Shown piece by piece: positions 1 to 11,150 of a DNA stretch of 64,000 nt. Every line of letters begins with the position of its first letter. Position 1 is the stretch's first letter. The position numbers and the translations under genes are program-made. The notes beneath the pieces are model-generated. The model made no database searches. It worked only from the letters and a program-made list of their open reading frames with translations, and was not told the origin of the DNA. Origin of the DNA: Bigelowiella natans CCMP2755 (Eukaryota; Cercozoa; Chlorarachniophyceae); NCBI GenBank assembly GCA_000320545.1, contig ADNK01003479.1, forward strand, positions 22,938 to 86,937, given 5' to 3'.

Positions 1-1232
1 CAGGCTCGGGCCTCCTTCTGCGAGTCTCAGCAGACCCTTGCAAATTGCCGTTGTACGAATCTCCAACCTCATCAATTTGCGCTTTATACTATGGCCTTCT
101 TTTGATGAAGCATTAATCGTGAGATCCATGCTACTCTCTAGGAGCACAGAAGTTAATGGTGTTTTTAATGCCGGAATTATCCAACGACTTGCTAGCAGCA
201 TGAATACACCATAGAATTCATCAAAATCAGATAAGTGCTCGCCTTTCCGAGCAAGCTTGGTTTGATTGGCCTATTAATATTATTAATGAATGTGATTGGC
301 CTATTATTATGAATATATGAATGAATGAATGTTTCATAATACAAAACCACCATTTCTGATAGTTAAAGTACTGCAACTTAAATCCAGTGTTTGTGGATTA
401 TCATGCAACTCTCCTAAACTTAAAACATATCATAATTTCCCATTTCCTTGTATACCAAACAACACACACAAACCTGTTTTTGAAGTCTAATGAAAAATAT
501 GAGCCAAAACGCAACATACTTGAGACGGATTTTCCCTTTAAAACGGTTGTTGAATGCTGAAGAAGAAGAAGGAAGGAGAGACCCCGTTTGAGGATCTTCT
601 ATCCCCTTCTTGTTTGTTTTTTCTTTGTCCTTTTGTTCATTTTCTTCCTCGGAATCACTAACATCGCCGATGTTTAGTTGTATCTTCTCCAATAATGTCT
701 CCCAAGGAGGAGGATGATGATTTACAGCATCTTCAAAATTTGGAGAGCTACTACTACTAGTATCCATATGCGGCGATCGATATATGCTTTGACTCGTCGT
801 GTTTTGCTGTTGTTGTTGTTGTTGTTGTTCTTTACTCTCACCACCCTTCTTACCCCCTGCAGTTTGCTTGCTATTATTATTATTATTATTATTATTATTG
901 TTATCATTTGCGCTGCTACTGTCATTGTTAATTTGGTTGTCCGTGGAAAGAAACACAGGGGATAAAGATGCTATTGATGCTGAATTTGACGGCGGACGGC
1001 ACTGTCCCTCCTCCTCTCCCTTTCTTCGCGATGATGATGAGGAAGGTGAATTTAATATTCCCCTCCTGGGAACTGCAGCAGCAATTTCTTCAAGTCTCCG
1101 ATTTAAATTAGACGTCAATGCTTCTTGTTGCTGTCGCTGAAGTGCTCTCGAATTAAGCATCATCTGGTGCATCTTTACCATCATCATATCCTAAAGGATG
1201 ATAATGTCGATGAAGATGATTATCATATAATC

Positions 1233-1267
<35 letters not shown>

Positions 1268-1703
1268 AATCGTGATGATGCTATACCAATGTACGTTCAC
1301 TTAATGCCGACATTTAGCTGCATATACTTAACAGTAAGGAAAATTGTAATACTGAGGAAAAATGACCATCAAAGCTATCTAACCCTTTGTTGTTGCATGA
1401 GCATCTCCTGGCGTTGTCTTTCAATCATCTTGTGCTTTGCTTCGGTATGCTTTTCAAGATATTTCTTCATCATCATTACGTCATACTTCTCCTGCTTTCC
1501 CCCCCCTACATGTTGCTGTTGCGGCATCATCAAGTCCTGTAATATGTTAGTATGATGTTTGAACCAATGATACAGTATTTTCTACTTCAGTACTCTTTGC
1601 TTCATACAACTTGCAAACTAGCACCAAAATCTACTCTAGCTAACGAGATCACCATGTACATGTAGTAGAGAAAATGTTACGAACAATCTGCCTATCAATA
1701 GCG

Positions 1704-1735
<32 letters not shown>

Positions 1736-2890
1736 TATATTAGGTTACAAAATTGCCTGATATCCTTCTGTGTGAGAATGATCTGATCTCTTTCTCAAAA
1801 TACCATCACCATATCGACCAAGGTGACGATGACCTGCTGCATGATGCTTTGCGTGGTTTCTTCTCTTCAGGTGCTAGAATTAAATACCAAACATACGTTT
1901 ACTAAGATTAAATCAACATTTTCCGCGCTTTTTCTCTAATCTTTAAAAACGCCAGAGAGTAGAAGCCAATAATCATCATCACCACCACCACCACCACCAC
2001 CACCACCACCATCTCCAATGGTGGACTATATGCAGTGAATTACGACGATGAACAACCAACCTCAAGACGTAGTCGAATCCTTTCTAATTTATTATGCCCA
2101 TCATCCATGCTGTAGTAAACAGAGCCCAACTGCAAACAATATTATTGGTCATCCTCGAATTGTATCAGGAGGAAACAAACACTTGCTGCAACTTGATCAG
2201 ATTTTTAAGGTAAACAATAGGAATTATTCTGGTATTATATCTTGGATCTATTGACATAAATATGATGATGACACACCGCTACTACAATGTTATGAAGGAT
2301 TCGTGGACAAAATTCGGTGTTTATTATATTAGCGCATCAAGTGAATACAAGCACTGTGCAAAATTTAATCTTTCTACCCGCTGAAGATTACTAAAATATC
2401 AGTATGTATTGCAACCTGGTTTCTTCGATGGTAAGCATATTTCAATGCCTATTAAATTTGTACGACGTCGTAGTAGTGAATTACTACTTGTTTGAGACAA
2501 TCGATGATAGTAGAGTACTACTACTAGTAGCAGTTGTATCTAGTAGTAGTAGTCGTATTCCTAGTTTTTACTACCTGCAGTCGTTTCTGCGTGTTGATAA
2601 CACGTTGCTCCAAAATTGAAGAAGATGGGCGGTGGTGAGGAGTATTTGCACTCGTCCCCACCTTTCTCCTTCGTGCATCATCATCGTCCTCATCACCTTT
2701 ACCATCGCATCGCTGCAGATCTGACGAAAGAGCTTTCCTCCGTAGTTCCTTTAGTCGCCAAGGAAGAGAACACCACATTCATGAATTACATTTGTGTATA
2801 TAAATATGCGTGTATATTTATTCATAATGTTTATCCATATAAATTATTTTCAGCTTCCACTCAACATCACAATAAGTACCCCCAGCTTCC
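1..2890 (-). CDS. Unrecognised multi-exon coiled-coil / low-complexity protein, 3' end outside window
   Basis: I do not recognise this gene. On the minus strand a series of open segments is bounded by plausible splice sites: about 2880-2920 (residues MDDLRRKLG then a gtactt donor), 2575-2774, 2416-2448, 2061-2129 (LGSVYYSMDDGHNKLERIRL), 1834-1873, 1384-1536 (a helical, charged KKYLEKHTEAKHKMIERQRQ segment), 520-1163 (poly-Ser, poly-Asn and poly-Gln runs between charged stretches; donor gtatgt) and 1-255, which is open to the window edge. The 1-255 exon reads as an ordinary helical domain (KLARKGEHLSDFDEFYGVFM) without repeats. Not every intron phase was verified, so exon membership, especially of the three short central exons, is tentative. 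The Asn and Gln runs come from ATT/AAT and GTT repeats inside the exon. The start is uncertain: the ATG near 2906 or one just upstream. Codon use and splice signals match the neighbouring genes. Confidence 0.5.
1238..2011. repeat. Intronic microsatellites: (GAT)n, (TA)n, (CAC)n
   Basis: Simple repeats occupy introns of the first gene: a GAT run near 1236-1266, a TA run at about 1704-1731 and a CAC run at about 1979-2010. They mark the boundaries between the short exons and are typical of introns throughout the window. Confidence 0.85.
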
Positions 2891-3039
2891 GCCTCAAGTC
2901 ATCCATTATTTTTCTTTCTGTGGGGCTGCTGCTCGGGACTGGCAGTTGTTTCAAGTGGCTAACCCCATGCCCAATTATCAAAGGAGGATAGCTAAGAAAT
3001 AAGCCTTTGGTTAGTTGTCGCTGTGTATAAATATAGGCC

Positions 3040-4390
3040 ATTATCTACAATTTATTAGCATTTAAAGCCTTTCGTAAGTTGTCGCTAGGTAATTTTCTGG
3101 GCCATTCTTTCTTCAATTGCTGGCCGACCGAACCTACGAGTCGTACTCGTACTCAGATCGATGGTCGTTTGTGGCTCTTGATGCTTCCTTTCTTTGCAAA
3201 CACATGAGTTCACAGAGCTTGCAGGTGTTTCCTCAGGAGCGTGGAAGCCTTAATCAGTGTTTCCAACCGTCTCCTTTCTTCTTCCTACTCTCTGTGCTCT
3301 TCCTGAATTTCATTTCACTTTTGACGGCAGGTTGTTCCTTCCATCCTGTTTTCCGCCACTTTCACAAGTCCTCACTTCATCGTTCTGGATTTCGTTTCTG
3401 CTTTGCTCTTGTGTTGCTTGTGGCGTGCCTTCACGTTAGCAGCGTAGCGTGTTGCCTGTTCATCGTGTTGAATGTCAAATTGTCATCGATTTTTCAATGT
3501 TTCTTTCTCTGATTGATGCAGGGTCGTGTGGGAGAGTTGGCACATCCCACGATCCTTGCAGATCCACCACTGCAATTGCTTCATTCGTTTGCTGATGAAG
3601 TTTTTTCACAGTGCTGATGTGGAACTACTTCATTTATTCATTTATTCTTTGCTGATGTCATTTTCACATTGTGCACGACCGCTCCTCTTTTGGCGGTGCA
3701 ACACCTTTCCTTTCGGCCATGCAATGCCTGGACCCTCATTTGTCACATTCGCGATGCGATCCGATGCCTCACACTAATGCACCAATGACAGCTGTTCCAT
3801 GAGTTACGGATGCATGATGAGTTGCGTTGAAGCCGTGCACATTTTTTGAAACAGGAACAGCAGCATCATTTGAAGATGTACACGTGTGTTGATGCACATG
3901 CATGATGAAACGGATATATACGGACTAGCGGATGCAATGAAGTAATTGGATCTTTTAATGGTCATACAGATCCTAATGTAGCTGTGTAATGCAGTGGCTA
4001 CGACAGAGCTTATGTTGTGTCTATTTGTTTCCATCATAACGTGTTTCATGCATGTGAAAGCATCCTCTCTCTAGCTCTGCGTGTCACGCACATCGTGCAG
4101 CACATGTGTACATGCGGCGAGTGGCAGATTATTGTTCATGCACAACATGCATGAATTTGGCAGTTTTTAGTTGTGCGTCTCGTGTAAGGTAGCAGCCACG
4201 GTCGACTAAAACGACTTGATCGATGTCGCAATCAGATCGTTTAGTTCATAATTTGCCGCTTTTAGTCCATAACGCATCCTTCAAACATTCCACCACTCTA
4301 CACCATGCATCATTAATTTTCCAATTTCATTTTGAAAATGTTTTGAGCTTGTTCGGAATCTGATAGAGCCTAAACATCACCCAAAAAACC
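3040..4390. other. Gene-poor island 1, subtelomere-like composition
   Basis: I see no convincing gene here. The DNA changes character: microsatellites vanish, and GC-richer words such as GTGCACAT, CATGCATG and TGATG become frequent. Open frames (for example 3117-3512) show no splice structure or protein-like composition. The section from about 3905 to 4075 is a diverged copy of 32780-32930: both contain a block reading ...AATGGTCAT..CCTAAT..AGCT.TG...AGC/TGGCTAC... and end in CGTGTTTCAT.CAT.TGAAAGCATC. Similar islands recur through the window and next to the telomere. Confidence 0.55.
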
Positions 4391-4395
4391 GCAAA

Positions 4396-4484
4396 TTGTT
4401 ACGATACCTGTCTTTTTATTAAAGATACACATGTGCCATTTGTTACGATACCTGTGTCTTTTTATAAAGATACACATGTGCCAT
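4396..4484. repeat. Two tandem copies of a 44-45 bp unit
   Basis: The unit beginning TTGTTACGATACCTGT and ending ACACATGTGCCAT occurs twice back to back with two or three small differences. It lies immediately downstream of the IPP isomerase stop codon, so it could form part of the 3' UTR or terminator region of that gene. That role is inference only. Confidence 0.8.
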
Positions 4485-4491
4485 TGATGTC

Positions 4492-6343
4492 TCACTGATG
4501 TCTTACTAGTAGTAGCACTAGAACCTTTTTCTCCATGATCTCCTCAAGAGCATCCCACCATTGAAATAGTAATCCAGATTCAGCAATCATAGTGAACCAA
4601 GGAGTCAACTGGACCATCTCTTGTGTTTGTCCGTCTCTTGAAATCATTTGCCTTTGTTTTACAAGTTTAGTGTCGAACGACAAATGTGAGAAAGATGGAA
4701 GTGAAGCAAATAACAGAAACAGTAATGATAAGCAAGAGTGATTATTATTGTCGTTTGGAGTGTTTTCCCACCTTGTTTGGAGAATATTTTTTAACTCGGT
4801 ACTACTAACGTATCTCGTCTTAAAGCAAAAGTTGTAGATTCAGAAATCAGTAGTTTGTAATTGTTTTACATGATACTATTCGTTATGCTTCTAATGAAAA
4901 TAATCTACAGTATTAATGCAAAAATCGACGATATATATGACCGTATCATATATTAAATTTGTTTCATCATGGGGTGGCAGCAGCAGCAGCATATATGGTA
5001 GGACGCAGCAGACATCATCATAAATTGTCGTCTTGTTGGAGAGATATATATGGTAGGACGCAGCAGACATCATCATAAATTGTCGTCTTGTTGGAGAGAT
5101 TAATATGCTGTATACGAAGGATGAGGTAGATTTCTCATATAAGCAAAGAAATCACGACGAATACTGACAATATATCAATTGATGAACACAGAAGATACCT
5201 CACTAACTTCATTCTGGTTTATATTTTCAAGTTCAGGAATAGCAGCCTATTACGGCAGAAGCAAACGAGATAACAGGGGGGAGAAGATGGGTGAACGAAA
5301 ACTCTTTTAGCATTAACAAAGACAAAAAACAAAAATCCGTCATCTTTTTAATGTATATATAACATTATTTGAAAAGAAATAAATGGTGTAATTAACAACC
5401 TTTTGTGCAAAAAGAATATAATCAATCTCATGTTCTCCCCACGTTGTATCTGAAGGTGCCTGATGAATGTATGTATTTGCGATGAGTCACAAATAAAGCA
5501 AACCTTGTAGTAGGCAATAGCTTTCACATGGGTGTGTGATTCGTGAGGGCTTCATTTTAAATAGAAGATTATAGCGGTGGAGCAACAAGTTTTTACCTTA
5601 TAGATTATGCGGGTTAAAAACACAAGATCATCAAGAGAAATCATGTTTTGTGAAATCCCAAGTTCGTGCTCAAGCTTGCGACAAGCAGCACGCCTTACAC
5701 CAAGATGGTTATTTCCTTCTTCCATTTCCTCCTTCCGATATAGTGGGTGGGAACAACATGTGTTTGTCCACCTGAGAAGTGTTGTCATTATAATTGACAG
5801 CAGAAATGAGTGGCTATGAAAGAATGTGTCAGAAGAAACACAAAAATACTCACGTGTCAGGGAAAGTTATCTTTTCACTCGCTCGCTTTTGCAGAAGCAA
5901 ACGGCCTTGTTGATCAAAGACAAAAACTGAGAAGGCACGGTGGAGGGCGTTGCCTGTAATACAAACAAGAAGGCCACAATGGTAAAGCATCATTTCTTAT
6001 TAGGATATTGAAGGAATAAATATTTGACTGCAAGACCTTTGTCAATATTTTCCAATAAATGGGATTCTAACTTCGAAGAGTGACCAATGATTTCATCATT
6101 CTCATTAACAAGGATGCATTCTTCCCTCATCAAGTCAGCTTGTGTCGGATCGACCCCATCCAATGGCGATGATGGTGATGATGTTGATGTGGCAAAGCTA
6201 GGAGTCGTAGGAACGAAATTACGATGGGAAAAACTAGAGTGAGCAGATTTACTAGCGAAGAATATGTTTGGCGGTAGTAATGAATTTGACCATCGAAGAC
6301 GGTTTACGTATTTGCTGCTTCTGGTAGCCCTCATTGGAATCAT
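4492..6343 (-). CDS. IDI: Isopentenyl-diphosphate delta-isomerase, type I (Nudix-fold)
   Basis: The enzyme interconverts IPP and DMAPP, the branch-point step of isoprenoid synthesis. Exons (minus strand) are 6037-6343, 5854-5953, 5597-5771, 5400-5459, 5199-5246 and 4492-4818, with GT-AG ends and compatible phases. Family landmarks appear in order: [33 protein letters not shown], the catalytic-Cys motif [28 protein letters not shown], the catalytic-Glu motif [16 protein letters not shown] followed by RYVSSTELK, and the C-terminal TPWFTMIAE...WWDALEE. About 75 residues precede the conserved domain (from [10 protein letters not shown]) and are rich in Ser, Arg and Thr, consistent with an organelle-targeting extension. 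The last exon carries an in-frame 120-nt segment (4652-4771) with gtggga/aaag ends that interrupts the conserved C-terminus and is probably a seventh intron. The C-terminal tail after DALEE is short. The start at 6343 is chosen as the first ATG of the open exon. Confidence 0.93.
4991..5100. repeat. 55-bp tandem duplication in an IDI intron
   Basis: Two essentially identical 55-bp copies (4991-5045 and 5046-5100), each starting ATATATGGTAGGACGCAGCA and ending TTGGAGAGAT, sit in the last long intron of the isomerase gene. No coding potential is evident. Confidence 0.9.
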
Positions 6344-6739
6344 CCTGTAACAACAATACTCATTACCACCATGCAAGTTGGTGACCACAGGAGTAACTTC
6401 ATGGCTATGAAGAATTGCGCAATCAATTAAAGCACCTCATTATGACAAAACTAACTATTGAGTTCATCGAATTCTCTACTCTGTTTGCCCGAGAGTTGAT
6501 CGTAATTGAAATTGCACACCGGAAAGTAAGAGAAGACGTTGCAAGTACGTCAAGTACTAAGTTTATCTACCTTTGGGAGGGGGCCATGGAGGTGGTGGCC
6601 AAAAACTTTTGTTTACTCAGCATCGTTATTCTTATTCCAACAACGAGGAGAAAGATTAAAAGAAAATTTGAAAGTGTTGGGACACACCGGTACCCCACCA
6701 CCATTTCCTGGTCCTCCACTGATTTAGTAGGGGTAGGAT

Positions 6740-6780
<41 letters not shown>

Positions 6781-7115
6781 AGTTAGTTAGTTAGTTATTC
6801 TGTTCGCGCCCTTGACTTCCCAGCTATGTTGTTACAGGGGATTTTTTGTTAGTTAATTTTTAACAACGAAAATATCTTCCTCAGAAACGAAAATATCTTC
6901 CCCACCTCTCAAAATGGAAAATTTGAATAAGGACTTCAAAATGTACAAACAAAATATGTATTTGTAGAAAATGTAGGCTTTTTTAAAAAATGACGCAATC
7001 TGAACTTCGATGTTTACATCTTGTTTCTGCGCAAGTGAACCACCCCCTTCCAAACATCAACCAACCGGACTTTCCAACGCGAGTCCAGCTCGCGTCGTGC
7101 GCGCTGACGGCGAGA
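6344..7115. other. Intergenic region with a possible short exon and (GTT)n
   Basis: Upstream of IDI the plus strand holds an open stretch at about 6436-6520 (reading MTKLTIEFIEFSTLFARELI, then a gtaaga donor) and another at about 6620-6727 ending in a stop after a Pro-rich tail (TPPPFPGPPLI). The intron phases do not join them, so I do not call a gene. A (GTT)n run follows at about 6739-6781, then a dispersed repeat at 6786-6838. The 16-bp AACGAAAATATCTTCC is repeated at about 6863 and 6887. Confidence 0.4.
6786..6838. repeat. Dispersed repeat, inverted relative to copies at 46.9 kb
   Basis: This segment contains GCGCCCTTGACTTCCCAGCT flanked by TAGTTATTCTGTTC and ATGTTGTTACA. Its reverse complement occurs twice at 46.9-47.05 kb with only a few mismatches. 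At both loci a (GTT)n tract lies nearby. It is either a small mobile element or a conserved non-coding element. Confidence 0.75.
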
Positions 7116-7370
7116 ATGGATCGCTCGCAGCAAGATGCTTGCTGTGGATTCCTTCTCCTGGTGGTCCTGGCTCTTTTTGGACTAACACTGGTAGGGGTGG
7201 ATCTCCCGTTCGTCTTCTTCTCCCTGTGTGCCGCCATCGGCAAGGCGTCCGGCTTTACACTCATATTCGTGGGTGCTGTGCTGTCCTGCACTGGAGTTGG
7301 ATTGATCATTGGCGTACCTCTCATATTTTGCGGTGCCGTGTTGTTGTTTATCATCTATCCGTCTTTCTAA
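7116..7370 (+). CDS. Small two- or three-helix membrane protein, 84 aa
   Basis: A single uninterrupted frame starts MDRSQQDACCGFLLLVVLAL and ends in LLFIIYPSF before a TAA stop. It holds two or three hydrophobic helices (roughly residues 10-30, 45-60 and 64-82), rich in Leu, Val, Phe, Gly and Cys, separated by a short polar loop around GKASG. The frame stays open about 40 codons upstream, but that part lacks any feature, so the ATG at 7116 with its short charged head is preferred. I recognise no family. The hydrophobic pattern, base composition unlike the adjoining island and a clean stop support coding. It could be a small integral membrane protein of any compartment, and no neighbour suggests a partner. 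Confidence 0.55.
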   Translation: MDRSQQDACCGFLLLVVLALFGLTLVGVDLPFVFFSLCAAIGKASGFTLIFVGAVLSCTGVGLIIGVPLIFCGAVLLFIIYPSF

Positions 7371-9394
7371 ATGGGAAGCAGAAGGTTTTATGAAGAATCA
7401 CCGCAAGTAGGAATGAATGTGTGTGATAATCATCATATAAAACTTTGCTAAAATCCTTTTGCTTTATACATACCATCATCGCAACATACATAGCAGTCCC
7501 ATAGCATCGCATATCGCCTCGCAACATGTATACATACATAGCACAGCACATAGCACGGCACGGCACATAGCACGGCACATAGCACATAATGACATCGTAT
7601 GCTTCTTCATTTTTTATTAGACCCCCACTTTAATTAGTGTTTTTTCTTAACCTCATTCATTTTATTGTTAATGAGAGATTATAGGTACTTTAAAAAAACA
7701 AACTTTTTTTTGTAATGCATGCACATGTGTACACATGTACACATCATGTACACACATAACTTATACATGTGTACCCCCTCCCCTGAAAAACACCCCTTAG
7801 AAACATAAGCATGATGATGCAATGTGATGCAGCATGATGATGCAGTCGCACAATGCTGTCGCATCGCTTTGCGAGCAGGTGGGCTCTGCCCACATCGCAG
7901 ATGCCGCCATTGGCGGTCATGATGATTGTCATCACATGTTACTTGCACATCACACACCACGGGGCCGGGGGCGTGCAGTGCAATGGTGAACGCGCACACC
8001 ACAACAAGTCACGGTCGATCGACCAACGCAATGCCCGCATGGCAGAACGCACAATGCGGATCGGTTTTGTGCACTTGGTGCATCGCTGCCGCCTGCGTGA
8101 TGCTGACCAAACGGGCACCGTGCTCAGTGACTCGATCACTCAGCGCAGCGCAGCTTCGTTGCTGTTTGGTGCACAACTGCATCAATCCCGGTGACGAGTG
8201 GGTTTTGAACAAACTGTGCTTTGCGCGTGCGGCCTGGCGCGCTCAATCGTTGCAATTGGACATTGGAAGCACACTGGAGCCTGTTTGAGGTTCAAATTTG
8301 ATTTTTTTTTCGAATTTCAGCTTGAAAACCTCACTTTTCAACGCCTGCCAGCGGGCGAAAATTGAAAAATTCTTGCCACTTTTGAACACGCTGGCGCATT
8401 TGCATTTGCGTGCCACAAGTTTTGCAAGCTCATGAGGGTGTGTGCACACTGCTGGACTGGCTTCATGGACGTGCGAAGTTTCAGCACACGCACGCAAAAA
8501 GCATGCACCTGGGCGCGCGTGGGCGCGCAGGTGTGTGCTCAATGACCCTCAATTGAAAATTCATGCCATTCGTTGCACGTTTGACACAGTTGTGTGCTTG
8601 TGGTCGCCAAGCAGCACACCTCGCACACTCACACGTACGTCACACTGGCACACTCACAGGCCGGCAGCAGCGTCGCGAAACGAGTGCAATGTCACAATCG
8701 CGCCAGTGCGAATTGCAACAAGTGTTCAAACGTGAGCTGTGCAAGCAAACCTGGAAGTTCACGATTTGTGGTCTGATGGCGGTGCAGCCGCCAATGCGTT
8801 TGCGTTGCGCACGCACGTGCAGCCACGCATCGGCAGCGCTCGACGTTCACTTGCACCAGCACGTGCACGATCATCACAGATCGGATGTTGCACAGCTAGA
8901 CAGGCTAGCAGGGAGAAAACTGGCATGGATGTTTGTCACGCTGTGGCACGGTCGTGCACGAACCGTTCTGGCGTTTTGTGCACGCATGGAGGTTCAGAGC
9001 AATGCATGGTGTTTCGCGCACCATCTTCATCAGGTGAAACTGAAGAGCACAAGTTGCCATGATGGCAGCTAGCTAGCTAGTAGTTGCAGAGGCAAGAGCA
9101 CATGCTTCTGCGAGGTGAGCTAGTGAGCCCGCATTGGCAGCATTCGAAAATGCTGATTAAGTCAGCTTCAAACCTCTAGAAAGTGATCGCATTGCTATCG
9201 AATTCGCAAACAAAATTTTCCCATTCATTTGCAGCATTGATCAGGTGTTGATCCATCTCTAGACACTTTACGTGCGTTTTATTCCGTTCACCACCGCTGG
9301 GAGATCACATGCAATTCACATTCGTATCATAAAATGTGCTAAGCGAAGAGCCTATCGTTATTATCCACGTAGTTGTCCTCTCCCTGGAATATTG
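7371..9394. other. Gene-poor island 2, subtelomere-like composition
   Basis: This long GC-richer stretch is almost free of microsatellites and dense in GTGCACA, CATGTGTACA and GCGCGC words. Several overlapping frames stay open for 60-170 codons in competing frames (for example 8442-8735, 8563-9072 and 7853-8288 on plus), which is expected from low stop-codon density and not from selection. No splice sites or families were seen. At 7720-7775 there are nested palindromic ACATGTGTACACATGT-type words, matching island 5 at 43.9-44.1 kb. The island ends near a GCTAGCTAGCTAG run (about 9067), also seen at the edge of island 3. Confidence 0.5.
7490..7590. repeat. Short tandem CATAGCACGGCA-type repeats
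   Basis: Irregular tandem copies of CATAGCACGGCA/ACATAGCA with point changes span about 100 bp. They mark the left edge of island 2. No coding potential was seen. Confidence 0.75.
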
Positions 9395-9951
9395 TTATAA
9401 TTGAGAATTTATACTGATAGCAATAGATGCATTATTGGTTACTTGTACGGTCATACTCTGCAATAAACCAAAGACAAGTTCTGCTAAGTCCACTACTACA
9501 AAGACAAGTTCTGCTAAGTCCACTACTACTACTACTACTACTACTACTGGTACTCCTCCAAGTACTCCTATTAAGTACAATACTACAACTACCACTACTA
9601 TAACTACTTTAACTGCTACTACTCCTCCTCATCCTACTACTACTACTACTACTACTACTACCACTAATAAATATACAACTACCTTGTGAGCTACTACATC
9701 AGGATGATGCTGGGGCTGCTGACCAGAGGATCCTTTATTATTATTATTATTATTATTATTGTTGTTGTTATTATTATTGGTAGCAGAAGGCTTTGTAGTA
9801 AGGCGTTTCCTTCTAAGCAGCTTCCCTTTTTTTGCTAGATCTGACATTATTAAACATATAATAAATACGAAAGAGAAGAATAATGAAGCAGAGAAAGTGA
9901 GAGTGCATGTATGTGCGTGTATGTGCGTGTATGTGCGTGTATGTGCGTGTA

Positions 9952-10026
<75 letters not shown>

Positions 10027-10553
10027 CTCAATCAATTGGTGATAGATGTCATCATCTTCGTTCGAAAACATCATACACATCATCTAAATGGCAATAGAGT
10101 ACGGTACATAGGCGACCTTGTGATCTTTTGACTTTTTCTTCTCTTTTTTGTTGTCGATACATGTATAGAAGGGTCTTTGCGTCGAGAGCTTTTTCAGCCA
10201 CTGATAATGTGGTTGGTGATGATGAAGAAGAGGAACAAAAATAATACATATTTTTATCAGAAACAACAAGAATTAGTAGAAGAAACTGAAACAATAGATA
10301 ACTCGCAAGGATTTTTCTCTTCTTCTACTCTCTCTAATTTATCATAAATGACTCTTCTCAAGAACATTCTCATTATAGTTTTTCTTCATTTCCTAATATT
10401 TCTTCTTCTTCTTCTTCTTCTTCTATGAACAATGTGTATGTGAGTGTGTTTTTCTTCCTTCTTACGAGGATTTCTTGGATCATTTCTCCATGTTGGTATT
10501 CTGACTGCATCGTCTCTCTTTGTGGTCTTCTTCGAAGAACGACGACGATTCAT
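9395..10553 (-). CDS. Small basic protein of unknown function, 130 aa, four exons
   Basis: Four exons join with exact GT-AG ends and phases: 10466-10553 (start MNRRRSSKKTTKRDD), 10117-10200, 9683-9840 and 9395-9457 (ends SINSQL, stop TAA). The protein opens with an Arg/Lys-rich head, continues with a helical segment (AEKALDAKTLLYMYRQQKRE) and a basic block (AKKGKLLRRKRL), then has a run of about 14 Asn and a polar tail (KGSSGQQPQHHPD). It has no membrane segment or signal peptide. The basic head could serve nuclear localisation or nucleic-acid binding, but I recognise no family. The Asn run is encoded by an ATT-type microsatellite inside the exon and should vary in length between isolates. 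Start choice: first ATG of the upstream exon, preceded by stops. Confidence 0.6.
9470..9690. repeat. 30-bp tandem duplication and (ACT)n tracts
   Basis: AAAGACAAGTTCTGCTAAGT with its CCACTACTAC tail is present twice in tandem (about 9470-9529) and is followed by (ACT)n and (CTA)n tracts to about 9665. The region is the last intron of the 9395-10553 gene. A plus-strand frame through it (9435-9689) encodes mostly Thr and is treated as a repeat artefact. Confidence 0.8.
9905..10024. repeat. Compound microsatellite (GTATGTGC)n-(GT)n-(GA)n
   Basis: GTATGTGC units grade into a GT run (to about 9981) and then a GA run (about 9988-10024). It lies in the second intron of the minus-strand gene. Confidence 0.95.
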
Positions 10554-10647
10554 TCCGACATCAACAACTTAAACAACAGTAAGCAGAAGCAAACGCTATA
10601 ATTAGATCTTCTTCTTCTTCATCTTCTTCTTCATCTTTCTCCTCATA

Positions 10648-11150
10648 CTACTCCATATGCCAACAACTTCCGACTTGCACAACAAAATTTTGGTGATCAT
10701 CATCGAAGGCAGCATTATTAGCTTCCTATCTACGGCACGATATGGAGTAACTAACGCCTTCTTTTTAATCGATAATTGATACTCTTTTTTCCAAAGTCCA
10801 CCCTCATTTTGCAGGAAGTAGCATCATTATCAATCATTTTAATCGTCAATATGTATAGTCACTCCCCTTCCCTCCTCCTCTTCCCCCCTCTGCTGACGTG
10901 TTGCCCAGTCTCAGTCCGTCATCATGATCATTCTACTTATCAACAGCTTACTTTGTTATGAGTTAGATAATAATATACCCCTACCGTGATGATCCAACGA
11001 TGCTGCTGCCGCTTCCTCTTTGAAATTTCTTTTCTCGTTATCCTCCACATCATCAAGTGACGTTGGTGGTAAAGGAGCTGTCAAAAGCAACTCCTTTTCC
11101 ACTGAAATATGGCGCCACTGCTCATCATAACCATCCACCGAGGAGTGAAG
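10648..11150 (-). CDS. Probable two or more terminal exons of an unrecognised gene
   Basis: On the minus strand an exon at about 10985-11140 reads as an acidic segment (SVDGYDEQWRHISVEKELLL ... SLDDVEDNEKRNFKEE) and ends in a gtaggg donor. The segment 10648-10721 joins it in phase and ends WHME plus a TAG stop. I recognise no family. Against this, the plus strand of the same interval (about 11055-11239) also reads as a charged protein tail (KEETKDNTRSRKKEMRKSKE, stop), so the strand is not certain. The minus reading is preferred because it has a donor, an in-phase partner exon and the same direction as its neighbours. No upstream exon was identified. Confidence 0.35.

Noticed and set aside
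3117-3777. Cys/Phe-rich open frames in island 1
   Set aside because: They have no consistent coding features and lie in the island-type sequence shared in part with 32.8 kb.
8442-9072. Long overlapping open frames in island 2
   Set aside because: Three frames are open at once, none shows domains, splice sites or biased composition; openness follows from GC-rich, stop-poor sequence.
9435-9689. Thr-rich 84-codon plus-strand frame
   Set aside because: It is generated by ACT repeats inside an intron of a well-phased minus-strand gene.
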